This document shows positions 17,406-25,668 of a stretch of 64,000 nucleotides of DNA, in pieces. The first letter of the stretch is position 1. Each line of letters begins with the position of its first letter. The translations under genes and the position numbers were made by a program. Source of the DNA: Microbacterium sp. (lineage in GTDB: Bacteria > Actinomycetota > Actinomycetes > Actinomycetales > Microbacteriaceae). The stretch is taken from the NCBI RefSeq assembly GCF_031179285.1, contig NZ_JAPSHY010000016.1, positions 1 through 64,000 on the forward strand, read 5' to 3'. The notes below the pieces were generated by a model. It did no database searches. It worked only from the letters and a program-made list of their open reading frames with translations, and had not been told where the DNA came from.

Positions 17406-17434
17406 CGCATAACATTTGAGAACGCAAGCATCAA
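17406..17434 (-). promoter_or_regulatory. Promoter of the sugar-transport/GH43 operon
   Basis: Minus-strand TTGATG (17434-17429) and TATGCG (17411-17406) are 17 bp apart in an AT-rich patch unlike its surroundings. It is the natural target of the adjacent LacI repressor; only a weak dyad (TTGA...TCAA) is visible, so the operator is not resolved. Confidence 0.5.
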
Positions 17435-17452
17435 TTTGAAACCGGGGTGCGA

Positions 17453-18571
17453 TCAGTGGCGGATGCTGTCCGCGGCGCAGCCGCAGGATTCGCCGATCCA
17501 CAGGCGGCACGGCAGTGTGACGTCGCGGCCCGTCGAACCGTCCCCCTCCAGCGCGCGGAGCAGGATGCGAACGGCCTCTCGCCCCACCGCCTCCATCGGC
17601 TGCCGAACCGTGGTCAGGGTCGGGGAGCTGAGCCGGCCGGCGATCACGCCGTCGTAGCCGGTGACCGCGGTGCCTGCCGGTACCGAGTACCCGGCGGCGC
17701 GGAGCGTGCGAATCGTGACCAGCGCTTCCTGGTCGGTCGAGCACACGAACGCGTCCGGCAGCGGGCCGCTCGCGAGCAGCTGCTCGACCACGCGCTCCGT
17801 CGAGGCATCGTCTCCCGGATGGCTGTCAGTGGGCGCCGGCACAGGAAGACCTGCTGCCTCGAGCGTGTTTCGGAACGCGGCGTAGCGAGACTCGAACTCC
17901 GGCGTGCTCAGCGCGCCGACATAGGCGAATCGACGATGGCCGTGCGCGGTCATGAGGTGCGAGGCGAGCTCGGCCATGGCCGTACCCTGGTCGACGAAGA
18001 CGGTGTGCATGCCGGGTCGTCGCACGGCCCCGCCCAGCTCGACCACCGGGAGGCGAGTGCTCAACTGCGCGAGAGTCTCGCCGGGAGCGGCTCCCGCGAA
18101 GGCGATGAGACCATCGACGCGTCCCGCGACATCGACGACGTCGCGGGACTGGGCGAAGTCACCGGCGCCCAGCATCAGCGCGTAGCCGCGTCGGCGGCAT
18201 TCGAGCTGCACCCCGCGCTGCACCTCGTCGGCGTAGAGCGGGAACAGTCGACCGTCCGGCATCCGCAGTGACGCTTCGATGGCGTCGTCCTCCGCCGAGC
18301 CGGTGGCGGATGCCTCGCCTTCCAGCAGATAGTCGAACGCGTACAGGCCGAGCGCCCCGGTCGCTCCCCGCGCCAACCCTCGCGCGCTGGCGCTGGGCAC
18401 GTACCCGAGCGCCTCCGCGGCCGCGAGGACCGTCTGCCTCGTCTCCTCCTTCACGCGGTCCGGCTTGGTGAAGGTGAACGACACGGTGGCCGTCGACACT
18501 CCGGCTGCGCGAGCGACGTCGTACACGGTCGGCCGCCTGCCGGTGCGAGTGCGGGATCTCTGGTCAGACAT
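17453..18571 (-). CDS. LacI-family transcriptional repressor
   Basis: A 372-residue LacI protein: helix-turn-helix at about residues 15-60 (TVYDVARAAGVSTATVSFTF, hinge SASARGLARG), then a periplasmic-binding-like effector domain with VTGYDGVIAGRLSSPTLTTVRQP near the end. An unusual insertion (about residues 85-115, acidic, Ala/Glu-rich) follows the hinge. Two Cys sit at the extreme C-terminus (SCGCAADS). It lies directly upstream of the transporter operon and is likely relieved by the imported sugar. Confidence 0.9.
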   Translation of the reverse strand: MSDQRSRTRTGRRPTVYDVARAAGVSTATVSFTFTKPDRVKEETRQTVLAAAEALGYVPSASARGLARGATGALGLYAFDYLLEGEASATGSAEDDAIEASLRMPDGRLFPLYADEVQRGVQLECRRRGYALMLGAGDFAQSRDVVDVAGRVDGLIAFAGAAPGETLAQLSTRLPVVELGGAVRRPGMHTVFVDQGTAMAELASHLMTAHGHRRFAYVGALSTPEFESRYAAFRNTLEAAGLPVPAPTDSHPGDDASTERVVEQLLASGPLPDAFVCSTDQEALVTIRTLRAAGYSVPAGTAVTGYDGVIAGRLSSPTLTTVRQPMEAVGREAVRILLRALEGDGSTGRDVTLPCRLWIGESCGCAADSIRH

Positions 18572-18597
18572 GATCGATGCCACAGTACAGGCCCGGA

Positions 18598-18900
18598 TCA
18601 CGCCCCGAATGCGATCGCTGGCGAGCTGTCGCCGTTCGAGGCGCCGCTGATCAGCGGATCCTCCACCAGCCAGATCAACCCCGGCCTGCCTCTCTCGTCG
18701 ACGAATCGCAGTGCGATCGCGATCGCCGAGTCCGTGTCTGCGCGGGACTGCGCCCACTCGTGAGCTTCGCCCAGCGAGACCCCGTCGATGTCGAAGACCT
18801 CGCGCCACGCTCGCGAATCCTGGATGAAGACCCGCAGGTCGAGCGTGGAGCGCTCCCACCGGGTGTCCCGCTCGTCGACTTCTCTCGGTGCCATGGCCAT
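18598..18900 (-). CDS. Small hypothetical protein
   Basis: About 100 residues, soluble and acidic, with SLGEAHEWAQSRADTDSAIAIALRFVDE as a likely amphipathic helix followed by a strand PGLIWLVEDP. I recognise no family. Adjacent ATGs at 18900 and 18894 are both possible. A longer start would read back through the repeat array and is unlikely. Confidence 0.55.
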   Translation of the reverse strand: MAMAPREVDERDTRWERSTLDLRVFIQDSRAWREVFDIDGVSLGEAHEWAQSRADTDSAIAIALRFVDERGRPGLIWLVEDPLISGASNGDSSPAIAFGA

Positions 18901-18942
18901 CGTCGAATGGTACGCGCGCTCGCCACCTCGCGATGCCGAATC

Positions 18943-19053
18943 GCGTGAGACGACGGATGCCGCGTGAGACAACGGATGCTGCGTGAGACACCCCACGTCG
19001 CGTGGTGTCTCAGGCGAAAGGTGGTGTCTCAGGCCAAACGTGGTGTCTCGCGC
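18943..19053. repeat. GCGTGAGAC array 2: three direct and three inverted units, 19-bp period
   Basis: GCGTGAGAC starts at 18943, 18962 and 18981. Inverted units GTCTCAGGC or GTCTCGCGC start at 19007, 19026 and 19045. Both sets step by exactly 19 bp and face each other. It lies between the flavoprotein gene and the small hypothetical gene, and matches array 1 at 11599. Confidence 0.88.
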
Positions 19054-19086
19054 GTAAGGGATGTCACGCCGGCGTGCCCGCCCCCG

Positions 19087-20286
19087 TCAGGCGCGCCCCT
19101 GCAGGATCCCGTGCCAGTACACCTGCGGGAACATCCACCTGTCGATGAACCAGTTGCGGCGACTCTCGCGGTACGAGGTGCGCCAGAGCGTCGGGGCCAT
19201 GCGCCGGGCGTCGTCGAACTCGGCGAAGACGGCGGTCGAGCGCGAGACGGTGAACGGGCAGACGCCGTATCCGTCGTAGCGGGCGGTGGGTTCACGCCCG
19301 TCCAGCACGGCGAGGAGGTTCTCGACGAGCACCTTGACCTGCTTGCGCAGCGCGCCACCCGACTTCGAGTTCGTCGTCGCAGCCGCGTCACCGAGCGCCC
19401 ACACGTCGGGGTGCATCGGAGACCGGAGCGTGCGCACATCGACATCGGCGAATCCGCTCGCCGCCTGAGCGAGGCCGCTGTCGGCGATCCACGACGGCGC
19501 GGACTGCGGCGGCTCGACGAGCAGCACGTCGTAAGTGATCTGCTCCCGGTCGGCGCCGTAGGTCACCGTGCGGAGGTTGCCGTCGACCGAGACGAGTTCC
19601 GCCTCGGTGTGCAGTTCGACGCCGTACTCGGCGATCTTGCGCTCGAGCTCTGCGTCGATCTCGGGGATGCCGAAGATCGTGGGATCCGGCACCAGCATCA
19701 CAACCCGGATGTCGTCGAGCACACCCTTCGCCCGCCAGTACGCGCACGCCTGATACATCGGCTTCTGCGCGGCGCCCGCGCACGACGCCGGGCCCTGCGC
19801 CTGCACGAACACGACCGTTCCTTCTCGCACCTCGCGCAGCAGCGCCGAGGCCTTGATCGCGAGGTCGAACTCGTAGTTCGACGCGACCGCCGGCGTGCGG
19901 ATCGCATCGGCGAGGCCCGGAATGCCGTCCCATCGGTTCTGGATGCCGGGGCATACGACGAGCTGCTCGTAGCCGACCGTGCCGCCGGCTGCCAGCTTCA
20001 CCTCGTGCGCCTTCGGGTCGACTTTGATCACGGTGTCCTGAATCCACTCGACACCCTTCGGCATCACATCGCGCTGCGGGCGCCGAGCCTCACTCGCGCG
20101 GGCCGTCCCACCCGCGACATGCGAGAACAGCGGCTTGTAGTAGTGCGTCTCGTTCGGATCGATCACCGCGATGTCGGTGATGCCGGCACGGCGGAGCCTG
20201 CCGGCGACCGAGAGTCCGGCGTTTCCTCCGCCGATCACGAGGATGCGGTGCGTACGGGTCGCGTCTGCCGCGTCTGCGTTGCTCAT
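19087..20286 (-). CDS. FAD-dependent oxidoreductase, sulfide:quinone reductase-like
   Basis: A 399-residue flavoprotein. It has a dinucleotide motif VIGGGNAGLSVAGRL at residues about 15-30, Cys in GPASCAGAAQKPMY, a second FAD motif (ALGDAA) at about 310, and a later Cys in YGVCPFTVSR. The paired redox Cys segments match sulfide:quinone oxidoreductases, and the NWFIDRWMFPQVYW tail may bind the membrane. It may oxidise sulfide or persulfide to feed the quinone pool. No rhodanese or persulfide dioxygenase gene is beside it. Confidence 0.82.
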   Translation of the reverse strand: MSNADAADATRTHRILVIGGGNAGLSVAGRLRRAGITDIAVIDPNETHYYKPLFSHVAGGTARASEARRPQRDVMPKGVEWIQDTVIKVDPKAHEVKLAAGGTVGYEQLVVCPGIQNRWDGIPGLADAIRTPAVASNYEFDLAIKASALLREVREGTVVFVQAQGPASCAGAAQKPMYQACAYWRAKGVLDDIRVVMLVPDPTIFGIPEIDAELERKIAEYGVELHTEAELVSVDGNLRTVTYGADREQITYDVLLVEPPQSAPSWIADSGLAQAASGFADVDVRTLRSPMHPDVWALGDAAATTNSKSGGALRKQVKVLVENLLAVLDGREPTARYDGYGVCPFTVSRSTAVFAEFDDARRMAPTLWRTSYRESRRNWFIDRWMFPQVYWHGILQGRA

Positions 20287-20364
20287 TGCGCTGACGATAG
20301 GTGGCATCCGGTCACCCGGACACGGGGTTGACACCTGCGGTCCCGGGAGTCGGAACGGCGCGGG

Positions 20365-21315
20365 TCACCCCGAGGCATCGCCGGATGCAGCACGCATTCG
20401 CCTGCGGTAGTCCCGCGGACTGATGCCGCGCTCGCGCCGGAACGCCGCGCTCAACGCGAAGGGTGTGCTGTATCCGACACGCGCGGCGATCGCGCCGACG
20501 GTGAGGTCGCCGTCACGCAGCAGGTCGGCGGTGAGCTTGAGGCGCCAGTCGGTCAGGTACGTCATGGGCGGTTGCCCCACCAGATCGGTGAATCGCCGGG
20601 CGAGCGCGGCTCGTGACGTGCCCGACCGGCGTGCCAGTTCCGCGAGGGTCCACGGGTGCGCGGGGTCGCCGTGCATCAAGCGGAGAGCAGCTCCCACGAT
20701 CGGGTCGCCGTACGCGCTGAACCACCCCGGGGCGCGGTCGCTCCGGCTGAACCACGTCCGCAATGTCGCGATGAGCAGCAGATCGAGCAGGCGATCGAGG
20801 ACCGTGTCCTGCCCGGCATCCGTGCCCTCGATCTCGGCTTCGAGCATCTGCATCAGGTGCTGGGTGGCGGTGCAGCGTTCGACGACGGCGAGGGGCGGCA
20901 GCACGCGAAGCAGCGAGTCGCTCACTTCGCCGCGCACCTGATAGGTGCCGCTGAACAACACGGTCGCGCCCGCGGCGTCATTGCCCCACGAGCGTTCCCC
21001 GAACATCGCCATGACGTCATCGCCGACCGGATGCGGCTGCTGCAAGCGATCGATCCTGACTTGCGGCGGCGTCGAGGGGGGATCGGCGACCGTGTACCGC
21101 AGATCGGGCCCCCGCACGAGAGCGACGTCTCCGGGTTGCAGGCGCACCGGTGGGCGGTCATCGAGAACGATCCATGCGTCGCCGCGAGTGGGGGCGAGGA
21201 GGGTGAGCGGCGCATCATCCTCGATCCGCATCGCCCAGGGCGGGGCGAGCATCGAACGCAGCACGAACGCGCCGTTGGCTCGCGCGGAGTCAAGAATCGC
21301 CGTCATGCCATCCAT
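20365..21315 (-). CDS. AraC-family transcriptional regulator (cupin_6 type)
   Basis: A 316-residue protein: N-terminal cupin-like sensor (about residues 1-200) and C-terminal double helix-turn-helix (about 215-310; WTLAELARRSGTSRAALARRF, GYSTPFALSAAFRRERGISP). The ATG at 21315 is preferred; 21306 is possible. It is divergent from the NmrA-like gene, with only 80 bp between, and probably controls it. This gene pair is common in actinobacteria and usually responds to redox or xenobiotic stress, but no signal is evident here. Confidence 0.88.
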   Translation of the reverse strand: MDGMTAILDSARANGAFVLRSMLAPPWAMRIEDDAPLTLLAPTRGDAWIVLDDRPPVRLQPGDVALVRGPDLRYTVADPPSTPPQVRIDRLQQPHPVGDDVMAMFGERSWGNDAAGATVLFSGTYQVRGEVSDSLLRVLPPLAVVERCTATQHLMQMLEAEIEGTDAGQDTVLDRLLDLLLIATLRTWFSRSDRAPGWFSAYGDPIVGAALRLMHGDPAHPWTLAELARRSGTSRAALARRFTDLVGQPPMTYLTDWRLKLTADLLRDGDLTVGAIAARVGYSTPFALSAAFRRERGISPRDYRRRMRAASGDASG

Positions 21316-21395
21316 AGCGTCACCGTAGACGTTCGCGCATGTTATTGCGATCATCACCCATTCCGCGTCACGTCGTCCCCTCGTTGGATGGACTC

Positions 21396-22277
21396 ATGAC
21401 CACGACAGACACCCTCCACACTCCGGCCGTCTCCTCGGCATCCGCTCGCCCGACCGTCGTCCTCGGCGGCACCGGCAAGACCGGGCGCCGCCTCGTCGAG
21501 CACCTCCGTGCCGAGGGCGTCGCCGTTCGCCCCGTCGGTCGCAGCACGTCGCTGCCCTTCGACTGGGCGGACCGCTCGACGTGGGACGCGGCCATCTCCG
21601 GATCGCGCGCCGCCTACATCGCATACTCGCCCGACCTCGCCGTGCCCGGTTCTGGTGACGACATCGCCGAACTCCTCACCCGGCTCGAGGGCGCCGGTAT
21701 CGAACACGCGACACTGCTCTCGGGGCGCGGCGAACCGGAAGCGCAGGATGCCGAAGAGGCGCTGCAGCGCTCGAGCCTGTCGTGGTCGGTCGTGCGGGCA
21801 TCATGGTTCTTCCAGAACTTCAGTGAGAGCTACCTGCGCGATCCGATCCTCGAGGGCACGCTGTACTTGCCGGCCGTCAGCGCCGCCGAGCCGTTCATCG
21901 ACGCCGACGACATCGCCGCCGTCGCCGCGGCGACCCTGCTCGACAACCGCCACGCCGGCGAGGTCTACGAAGTCACCGGTCCGGAACTGCTCACATTCGA
22001 CCAGATCGCCGAGCAGCTCTCGTCGGCGCTCGGGCGGCGGATCTCATACGTGCCGATCTCGCGTGAGGAGTACGCCACCGCCGCGCGCGCCGAGGGTGTG
22101 CCCGAGCCCGTCGTGTGGTTGCTCGACTACCTCTTCCGCGTCGTGCTCGACGGGCGCAACGAGTCTCTCGCCGACGGCGTGCAGCGTGCACTCGGCCGGG
22201 AGCCGCGCCGGTTCGCCGACTTCGCCCGCGCTCACGCCGCAGCGGGCACCTGGACCCCGGGGGGCGATCTGACATGA
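21396..22277 (+). CDS. NmrA-like NAD(P)-binding protein
   Basis: A 293-residue atypical SDR: Rossmann VLGGTGKTGRRLVEHL near residue 20, no YxxxK catalytic pair, and a C-terminal substrate domain. Relatives include NmrA redox sensors and NAD(P)H:quinone/azoreductase-like proteins. The ATG at 21396 is the first Met before the Rossmann fold. Its stop overlaps the next ATG (ATGA), giving a two-gene operon divergent from AraC. Confidence 0.83.
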   Translation: MTTTDTLHTPAVSSASARPTVVLGGTGKTGRRLVEHLRAEGVAVRPVGRSTSLPFDWADRSTWDAAISGSRAAYIAYSPDLAVPGSGDDIAELLTRLEGAGIEHATLLSGRGEPEAQDAEEALQRSSLSWSVVRASWFFQNFSESYLRDPILEGTLYLPAVSAAEPFIDADDIAAVAAATLLDNRHAGEVYEVTGPELLTFDQIAEQLSSALGRRISYVPISREEYATAARAEGVPEPVVWLLDYLFRVVLDGRNESLADGVQRALGREPRRFADFARAHAAAGTWTPGGDLT

Positions 22278-22738
22278 CCGCTCTCGTGACCACCGTCCTC
22301 ATCCTGCAGGCGCTCAGCTTCATCAACGGCGGAGTGTTCCTGGCATTCACCACGATGGTCATCCCGGCACTGCGGGGCGCCCGTGATCCGCACGCAGCCG
22401 CGACCGTGATGCGCGACGTCAACGTGCGTGCACCGCGGTCGATCTTCATGGTGCCCTTCCTCGGTGCCCCGGTCGCGGCGATCGTCGCCGGGATTCTCCT
22501 CGTGACCGGTGGCGCCGCGACCGCCGCGGCGCCGTGGGTCATCGGGGCGATCGCGGCGAGTCTGCTCGCCTTCGTCGTCAGCGTGACGGTGAACATCCCT
22601 TGGAATGACCGGCTCGAGCGCGAGCGGGGCCAGGAGACGATCTGGACGGAGTTCTCGCGGGTGTGGGCGCGCGCCAACGCCGTGCGCTGCGCGCTGTCGA
22701 TCGCCGCGGGAGCGGCGGCAGCCGTGTCGCTGATCTGA
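22274..22738 (+). CDS. DUF1772 (anthrone oxygenase-like) membrane protein
   Basis: A 154-residue protein with four hydrophobic helices. FINGGVFLAFTTMVIPAL at the start and NIPWNDRLER late are the hallmarks of DUF1772, which includes anthrone oxygenases and uncharacterised membrane proteins. It is translationally coupled to the NmrA-like gene, suggesting a joint role in oxidative chemistry at the membrane. Confidence 0.82.
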   Translation: MTALVTTVLILQALSFINGGVFLAFTTMVIPALRGARDPHAAATVMRDVNVRAPRSIFMVPFLGAPVAAIVAGILLVTGGAATAAAPWVIGAIAASLLAFVVSVTVNIPWNDRLERERGQETIWTEFSRVWARANAVRCALSIAAGAAAAVSLI

Positions 22739-22805
22739 GCGGGACGCTCGCCGCGATGCGTACCAGCCCGTCGAGGGGTCGGGTTGCGACAGCGAACCGG
22801 CCCGG

Positions 22806-23633
22806 TCAGGTTCCGAGTGATGTTGCGGTGCCGGCGAGCATCGCCACCGCATTGCCGCTGCATACCTTTCCGCGCACATCGCCGGACAGAGCGGAGGCCG
22901 CGAGCTGCAGCATGGTCGCCTCGGGCGTCTGCACGGGGTACCCGCTGCCGAACACCCATCGCCCAGGGTCGCGTGCGAGCCCGTCGGCGACGTGAGTCGG
23001 GCCGTTGACGTGCCAGAGATCGAGCCGCACGGCGGAGGGCGCATCGTCGCCGAGATGCCGAGAAACTTCCTGCCAATCGGCGTGGTTGAGCCCGCTGAGA
23101 AGCATCGGATGCGCCGGGCGCGCCCGAATCAGGTCGGCGAGGTGATGCGGCTCGAGATCCTCCGCGGGCGACAGCGGATGTCGCACGCGGGCGTCGTCGA
23201 GCCGCGTGAGCAGCTGAAGCGGGAGCTCGAGCTCAGCGCAGGCGTCCACGACCTGGGTGAGCAGGGAGACCGGATAGCGGTGGTAGCCAGGAGCGACGCG
23301 GATTCCCGCCGCTCCCGAGAGCGCGGCCCACGCGAGCTCCTGTCGCCAGTCGCTCTGCCGCGGATCGATGACGGCGAAGACGCGGAACAGCGGGTCGTCG
23401 CCGCATGCCGCGAAGACGGCCTCGTTCCCGGTGCGGGTGTCGAAGCCGAACAGGGAGGCGAGGTGCGACACCCAGAGGGACCGTAACCCGTACCACCGCG
23501 CGTAGTCCCTCAGGTCGTCGACGGCAGCGGAAGCCGGAAGCCGGAAGGGCCACTGGCCGAGGTGGCACGTGGTGTCCACCGCGCCGAGGACGGGGAACTC
23601 CTCCATGAGCATCGTGCGCGACCGGTCCGTCAT
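22806..23633 (-). CDS. Amidohydrolase-2-like protein with degenerate metal site
   Basis: A 275-residue TIM-barrel-like protein. Where its coupled neighbour has DAHTH it reads DTTCHLGQWPFR, the position of the Lys is Arg (GIRVAPGYHRYP), and the late FGSD is FGSGYP. So three metal or catalytic positions are changed. The pattern W-P-F-R plus GIR-P-YH-Y matches a group of amidohydrolase homologues of unknown function. It may be a non-hydrolytic partner of the next enzyme or use a different chemistry. It is last in the operon and overlaps the upstream gene by ATGA. Confidence 0.75.
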   Translation of the reverse strand: MTDRSRTMLMEEFPVLGAVDTTCHLGQWPFRLPASAAVDDLRDYARWYGLRSLWVSHLASLFGFDTRTGNEAVFAACGDDPLFRVFAVIDPRQSDWRQELAWAALSGAAGIRVAPGYHRYPVSLLTQVVDACAELELPLQLLTRLDDARVRHPLSPAEDLEPHHLADLIRARPAHPMLLSGLNHADWQEVSRHLGDDAPSAVRLDLWHVNGPTHVADGLARDPGRWVFGSGYPVQTPEATMLQLAASALSGDVRGKVCSGNAVAMLAGTATSLGT

Positions 23634-24379
23634 GCCGCGACCTCGCTGAGCCAGCCGGCGACCGTGCCGCCGAACACGCGGGTCGAGGCTTCGGGGTTCA
23701 GTCCTGCCCCGAGCACCTTGCCCACGTTCGCCGCCAGGTCGATGTGATGCAGATCGGAGCCGAACACCACCCGCGACGAACCGAGGCGATCCACGGCGAG
23801 AGCGACCTCGCTGGCTCCGATGATCGTGCCTGAAGTGTCGACAGCGACGTTCGGCACGTCGCGCACCGTGTTGATCGCGGATTCGGCCTGCCCGCCCAGA
23901 TGCGCCATGATGAACCGCACCTCCGGGTGCCGTCGCGCCGCCGCCGCGATGTGCGCGGCCGTCGACTCATAAGGGAACCGCCCGACCGTCTTCCGCCACG
24001 CGTGGGCGAGGACGATCAGCCGGCGCTCGGCGGCGTACTCCAGTATCGGGTCGGACAGGGGATCGTCCGCAAGGGTGGCAATCCACAGCTTGATGCCGAT
24101 CATGCCGTATTCCTCGACATTCCGCCGCAGATCCTCGAGGCTGGCGCGTCCGTAGCGCGGATTGACGTAGCAGTAGCCGCGCAGATGCTTGGGGTGGCGT
24201 CGCAGCTCCGACACGAGCACGCGGTTCATCTCGCGCACCTCTTCGACACCGGGATGCGGTTGGAAAGCGCCGATGTTGCTGCACAGGAACAGGTCGATCC
24301 CCAGCCGCTCGCCGAGCGTGAGGATTTCGGGATCGAAGCGTCCCTGATCGAGGTGGGTGTGCGCGTCGATGCCGGTCAT
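23630..24379 (-). CDS. Amidohydrolase-2 family metal hydrolase or decarboxylase
   Basis: A 249-residue TIM barrel with all expected ligands: H7 and H9 in DAHTH, K97 in GIKLWI, H126 in LAHAW, H160 in MAHLGG and D209 in FGSDLHH. The family includes lactone hydrolases (2-pyrone-4,6-dicarboxylate lactonase) and non-oxidative decarboxylases. It could open a cyclic or lactone intermediate made by the dehydrogenases in this locus. It is coupled by ATGA overlaps on both sides. Confidence 0.85.
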   Translation of the reverse strand: MTGIDAHTHLDQGRFDPEILTLGERLGIDLFLCSNIGAFQPHPGVEEVREMNRVLVSELRRHPKHLRGYCYVNPRYGRASLEDLRRNVEEYGMIGIKLWIATLADDPLSDPILEYAAERRLIVLAHAWRKTVGRFPYESTAAHIAAAARRHPEVRFIMAHLGGQAESAINTVRDVPNVAVDTSGTIIGASEVALAVDRLGSSRVVFGSDLHHIDLAANVGKVLGAGLNPEASTRVFGGTVAGWLSEVAA

Positions 24380-25638
24380 GCCCCGGGCACCTCCGCGGCA
24401 GCGGCTGCCGCCCGTCGCAGAGTCTCTTCGATGTCGGCATCCGTGTGCGCGGCGTTGACATACACGACCCGGTAGAACGACAGCCCGTGCCGGAACGCCG
24501 CACGCAGGAACGCCCGCAGCATCTGCTCGTCCTGGGCGACGAACTGCGGGCAGGCGGGGTGACCCTGCGCGCGGATGTCCAGGCCCGCAGCGGTGAAAAC
24601 GGCGTTCAGGCCATCGCGCAGCCGCGTGCCGGACTCACGCAGGCGCGGCAACACCCCGTCATCGCGGAGCGCGGTCATCGTGGCGGTCGCGGCGGCGAGC
24701 GACAGCGTCTCGCCGCCGTACGTCGACGAGACGACGACCTCGCCGCGGTCGAGCACGCCCAGCACGTCACGCCGGCCGCAGTACACGGCCAAGGGCATGC
24801 CGTTCGCGACGCCCTTGCCGAACACCGACAGGTCGGGGTGCACGCCGGTCGCCTCGGCCATGCCGCCCATCGCCACACGGAAGCCGGTGACCATCTCGTC
24901 ATAGGCGAGCAGGGCACCGTGCTCGGCGGCGAGGTCACGGAGGAACCGGTAGAAGTCCACGACGTCGGGCAGTGCGGTGTAGTCGGCCGCCACGAGCACC
25001 AGTGCGATATCGCCGCCGCGCTCGGCGAAGAGCGCTCGCAGCCGATCACGATCCTCCCAGTCGACCTGATGATGCAGCGCGGCGAGAGCGGCGGGGACGC
25101 CGGAAACGGACGCGGAAACTGTGCCCGGCAGCACGCGTGCGCCGTCGGCGAGGGAGTTCAGCCAGCCGTTATAGCCGATCTGCACCACCCGGTCGCGCCC
25201 GGTGAATGCCCGGGCGATGCGGATCACGGCCGCGAGCGCCTCACCGCCGGTCTTGAGGAAGCGGGCGGCCTCGGCCCCCGGGACGAGCGCGCAGAACAGC
25301 TCTGCGGTGGTCGTCTCCAGCGGGTGCGGATGCCCGAACAGGATGCCGTCCGCGAGCTGCTTCGTGATCGCGGCATCCACCCTCGGGTCGGCGTAGCCGA
25401 GCGTGATCGGCCCGAGCGCGTTGCGGTAGTCGATGAACTCGCGTCCGCGATCGTCCCACACCCGGCATCCACGACCGCGGACGATGACCTCCGGCTCGTC
25501 CGGCAGCAGCGCGGGCGCCTTTGAGTTCGTGCTCGAGCCCACCGGCATCACCGCCAGGGCGCGCTTGCGCCAGCTCGGCCCGCTGGATGCTTCAACCGGG
25601 AGTTCGCTCTCGTCGGGTGTCGCGGCTCGGGTCCTCAT
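24376..25638 (-). CDS. Class III PLP aminotransferase / glutamate-1-semialdehyde aminomutase-like
   Basis: A 420-residue fold-type I enzyme. The PLP Lys is K275 (VFGKGVANGMPL) and the PLP-ring Asp is D247 (YDEMVTGFR). The order and sequence are closest to glutamate-1-semialdehyde aminomutase and sugar or amino-sugar aminotransferases. Since haem synthesis genes are absent, removal or transfer of an amino group from an imported amino-sugar-like compound is more likely. It starts 30 bp after the Gfo/Idh gene, the only non-overlapping junction in this operon. Confidence 0.87.
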   Translation of the reverse strand: MRTRAATPDESELPVEASSGPSWRKRALAVMPVGSSTNSKAPALLPDEPEVIVRGRGCRVWDDRGREFIDYRNALGPITLGYADPRVDAAITKQLADGILFGHPHPLETTTAELFCALVPGAEAARFLKTGGEALAAVIRIARAFTGRDRVVQIGYNGWLNSLADGARVLPGTVSASVSGVPAALAALHHQVDWEDRDRLRALFAERGGDIALVLVAADYTALPDVVDFYRFLRDLAAEHGALLAYDEMVTGFRVAMGGMAEATGVHPDLSVFGKGVANGMPLAVYCGRRDVLGVLDRGEVVVSSTYGGETLSLAAATATMTALRDDGVLPRLRESGTRLRDGLNAVFTAAGLDIRAQGHPACPQFVAQDEQMLRAFLRAAFRHGLSFYRVVYVNAAHTDADIEETLRRAAAAAAEVPGA

Positions 25639-25668
25639 CGTCCTGCTCCTTCGCTCGCTCGTTGTCTG

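Noticed and set aside
18901..18996. Longer N-terminus for the small protein at 18598
   Set aside because: It would translate part of the 19-bp repeat array, and ATG codons at 18900 and 18894 are more plausible.
11599..19053. GCGTGAGAC arrays as a CRISPR locus
   Set aside because: The repeat is 9 bp and the spacer 10 bp, far shorter than CRISPR units. There are inverted copies and no cas genes.
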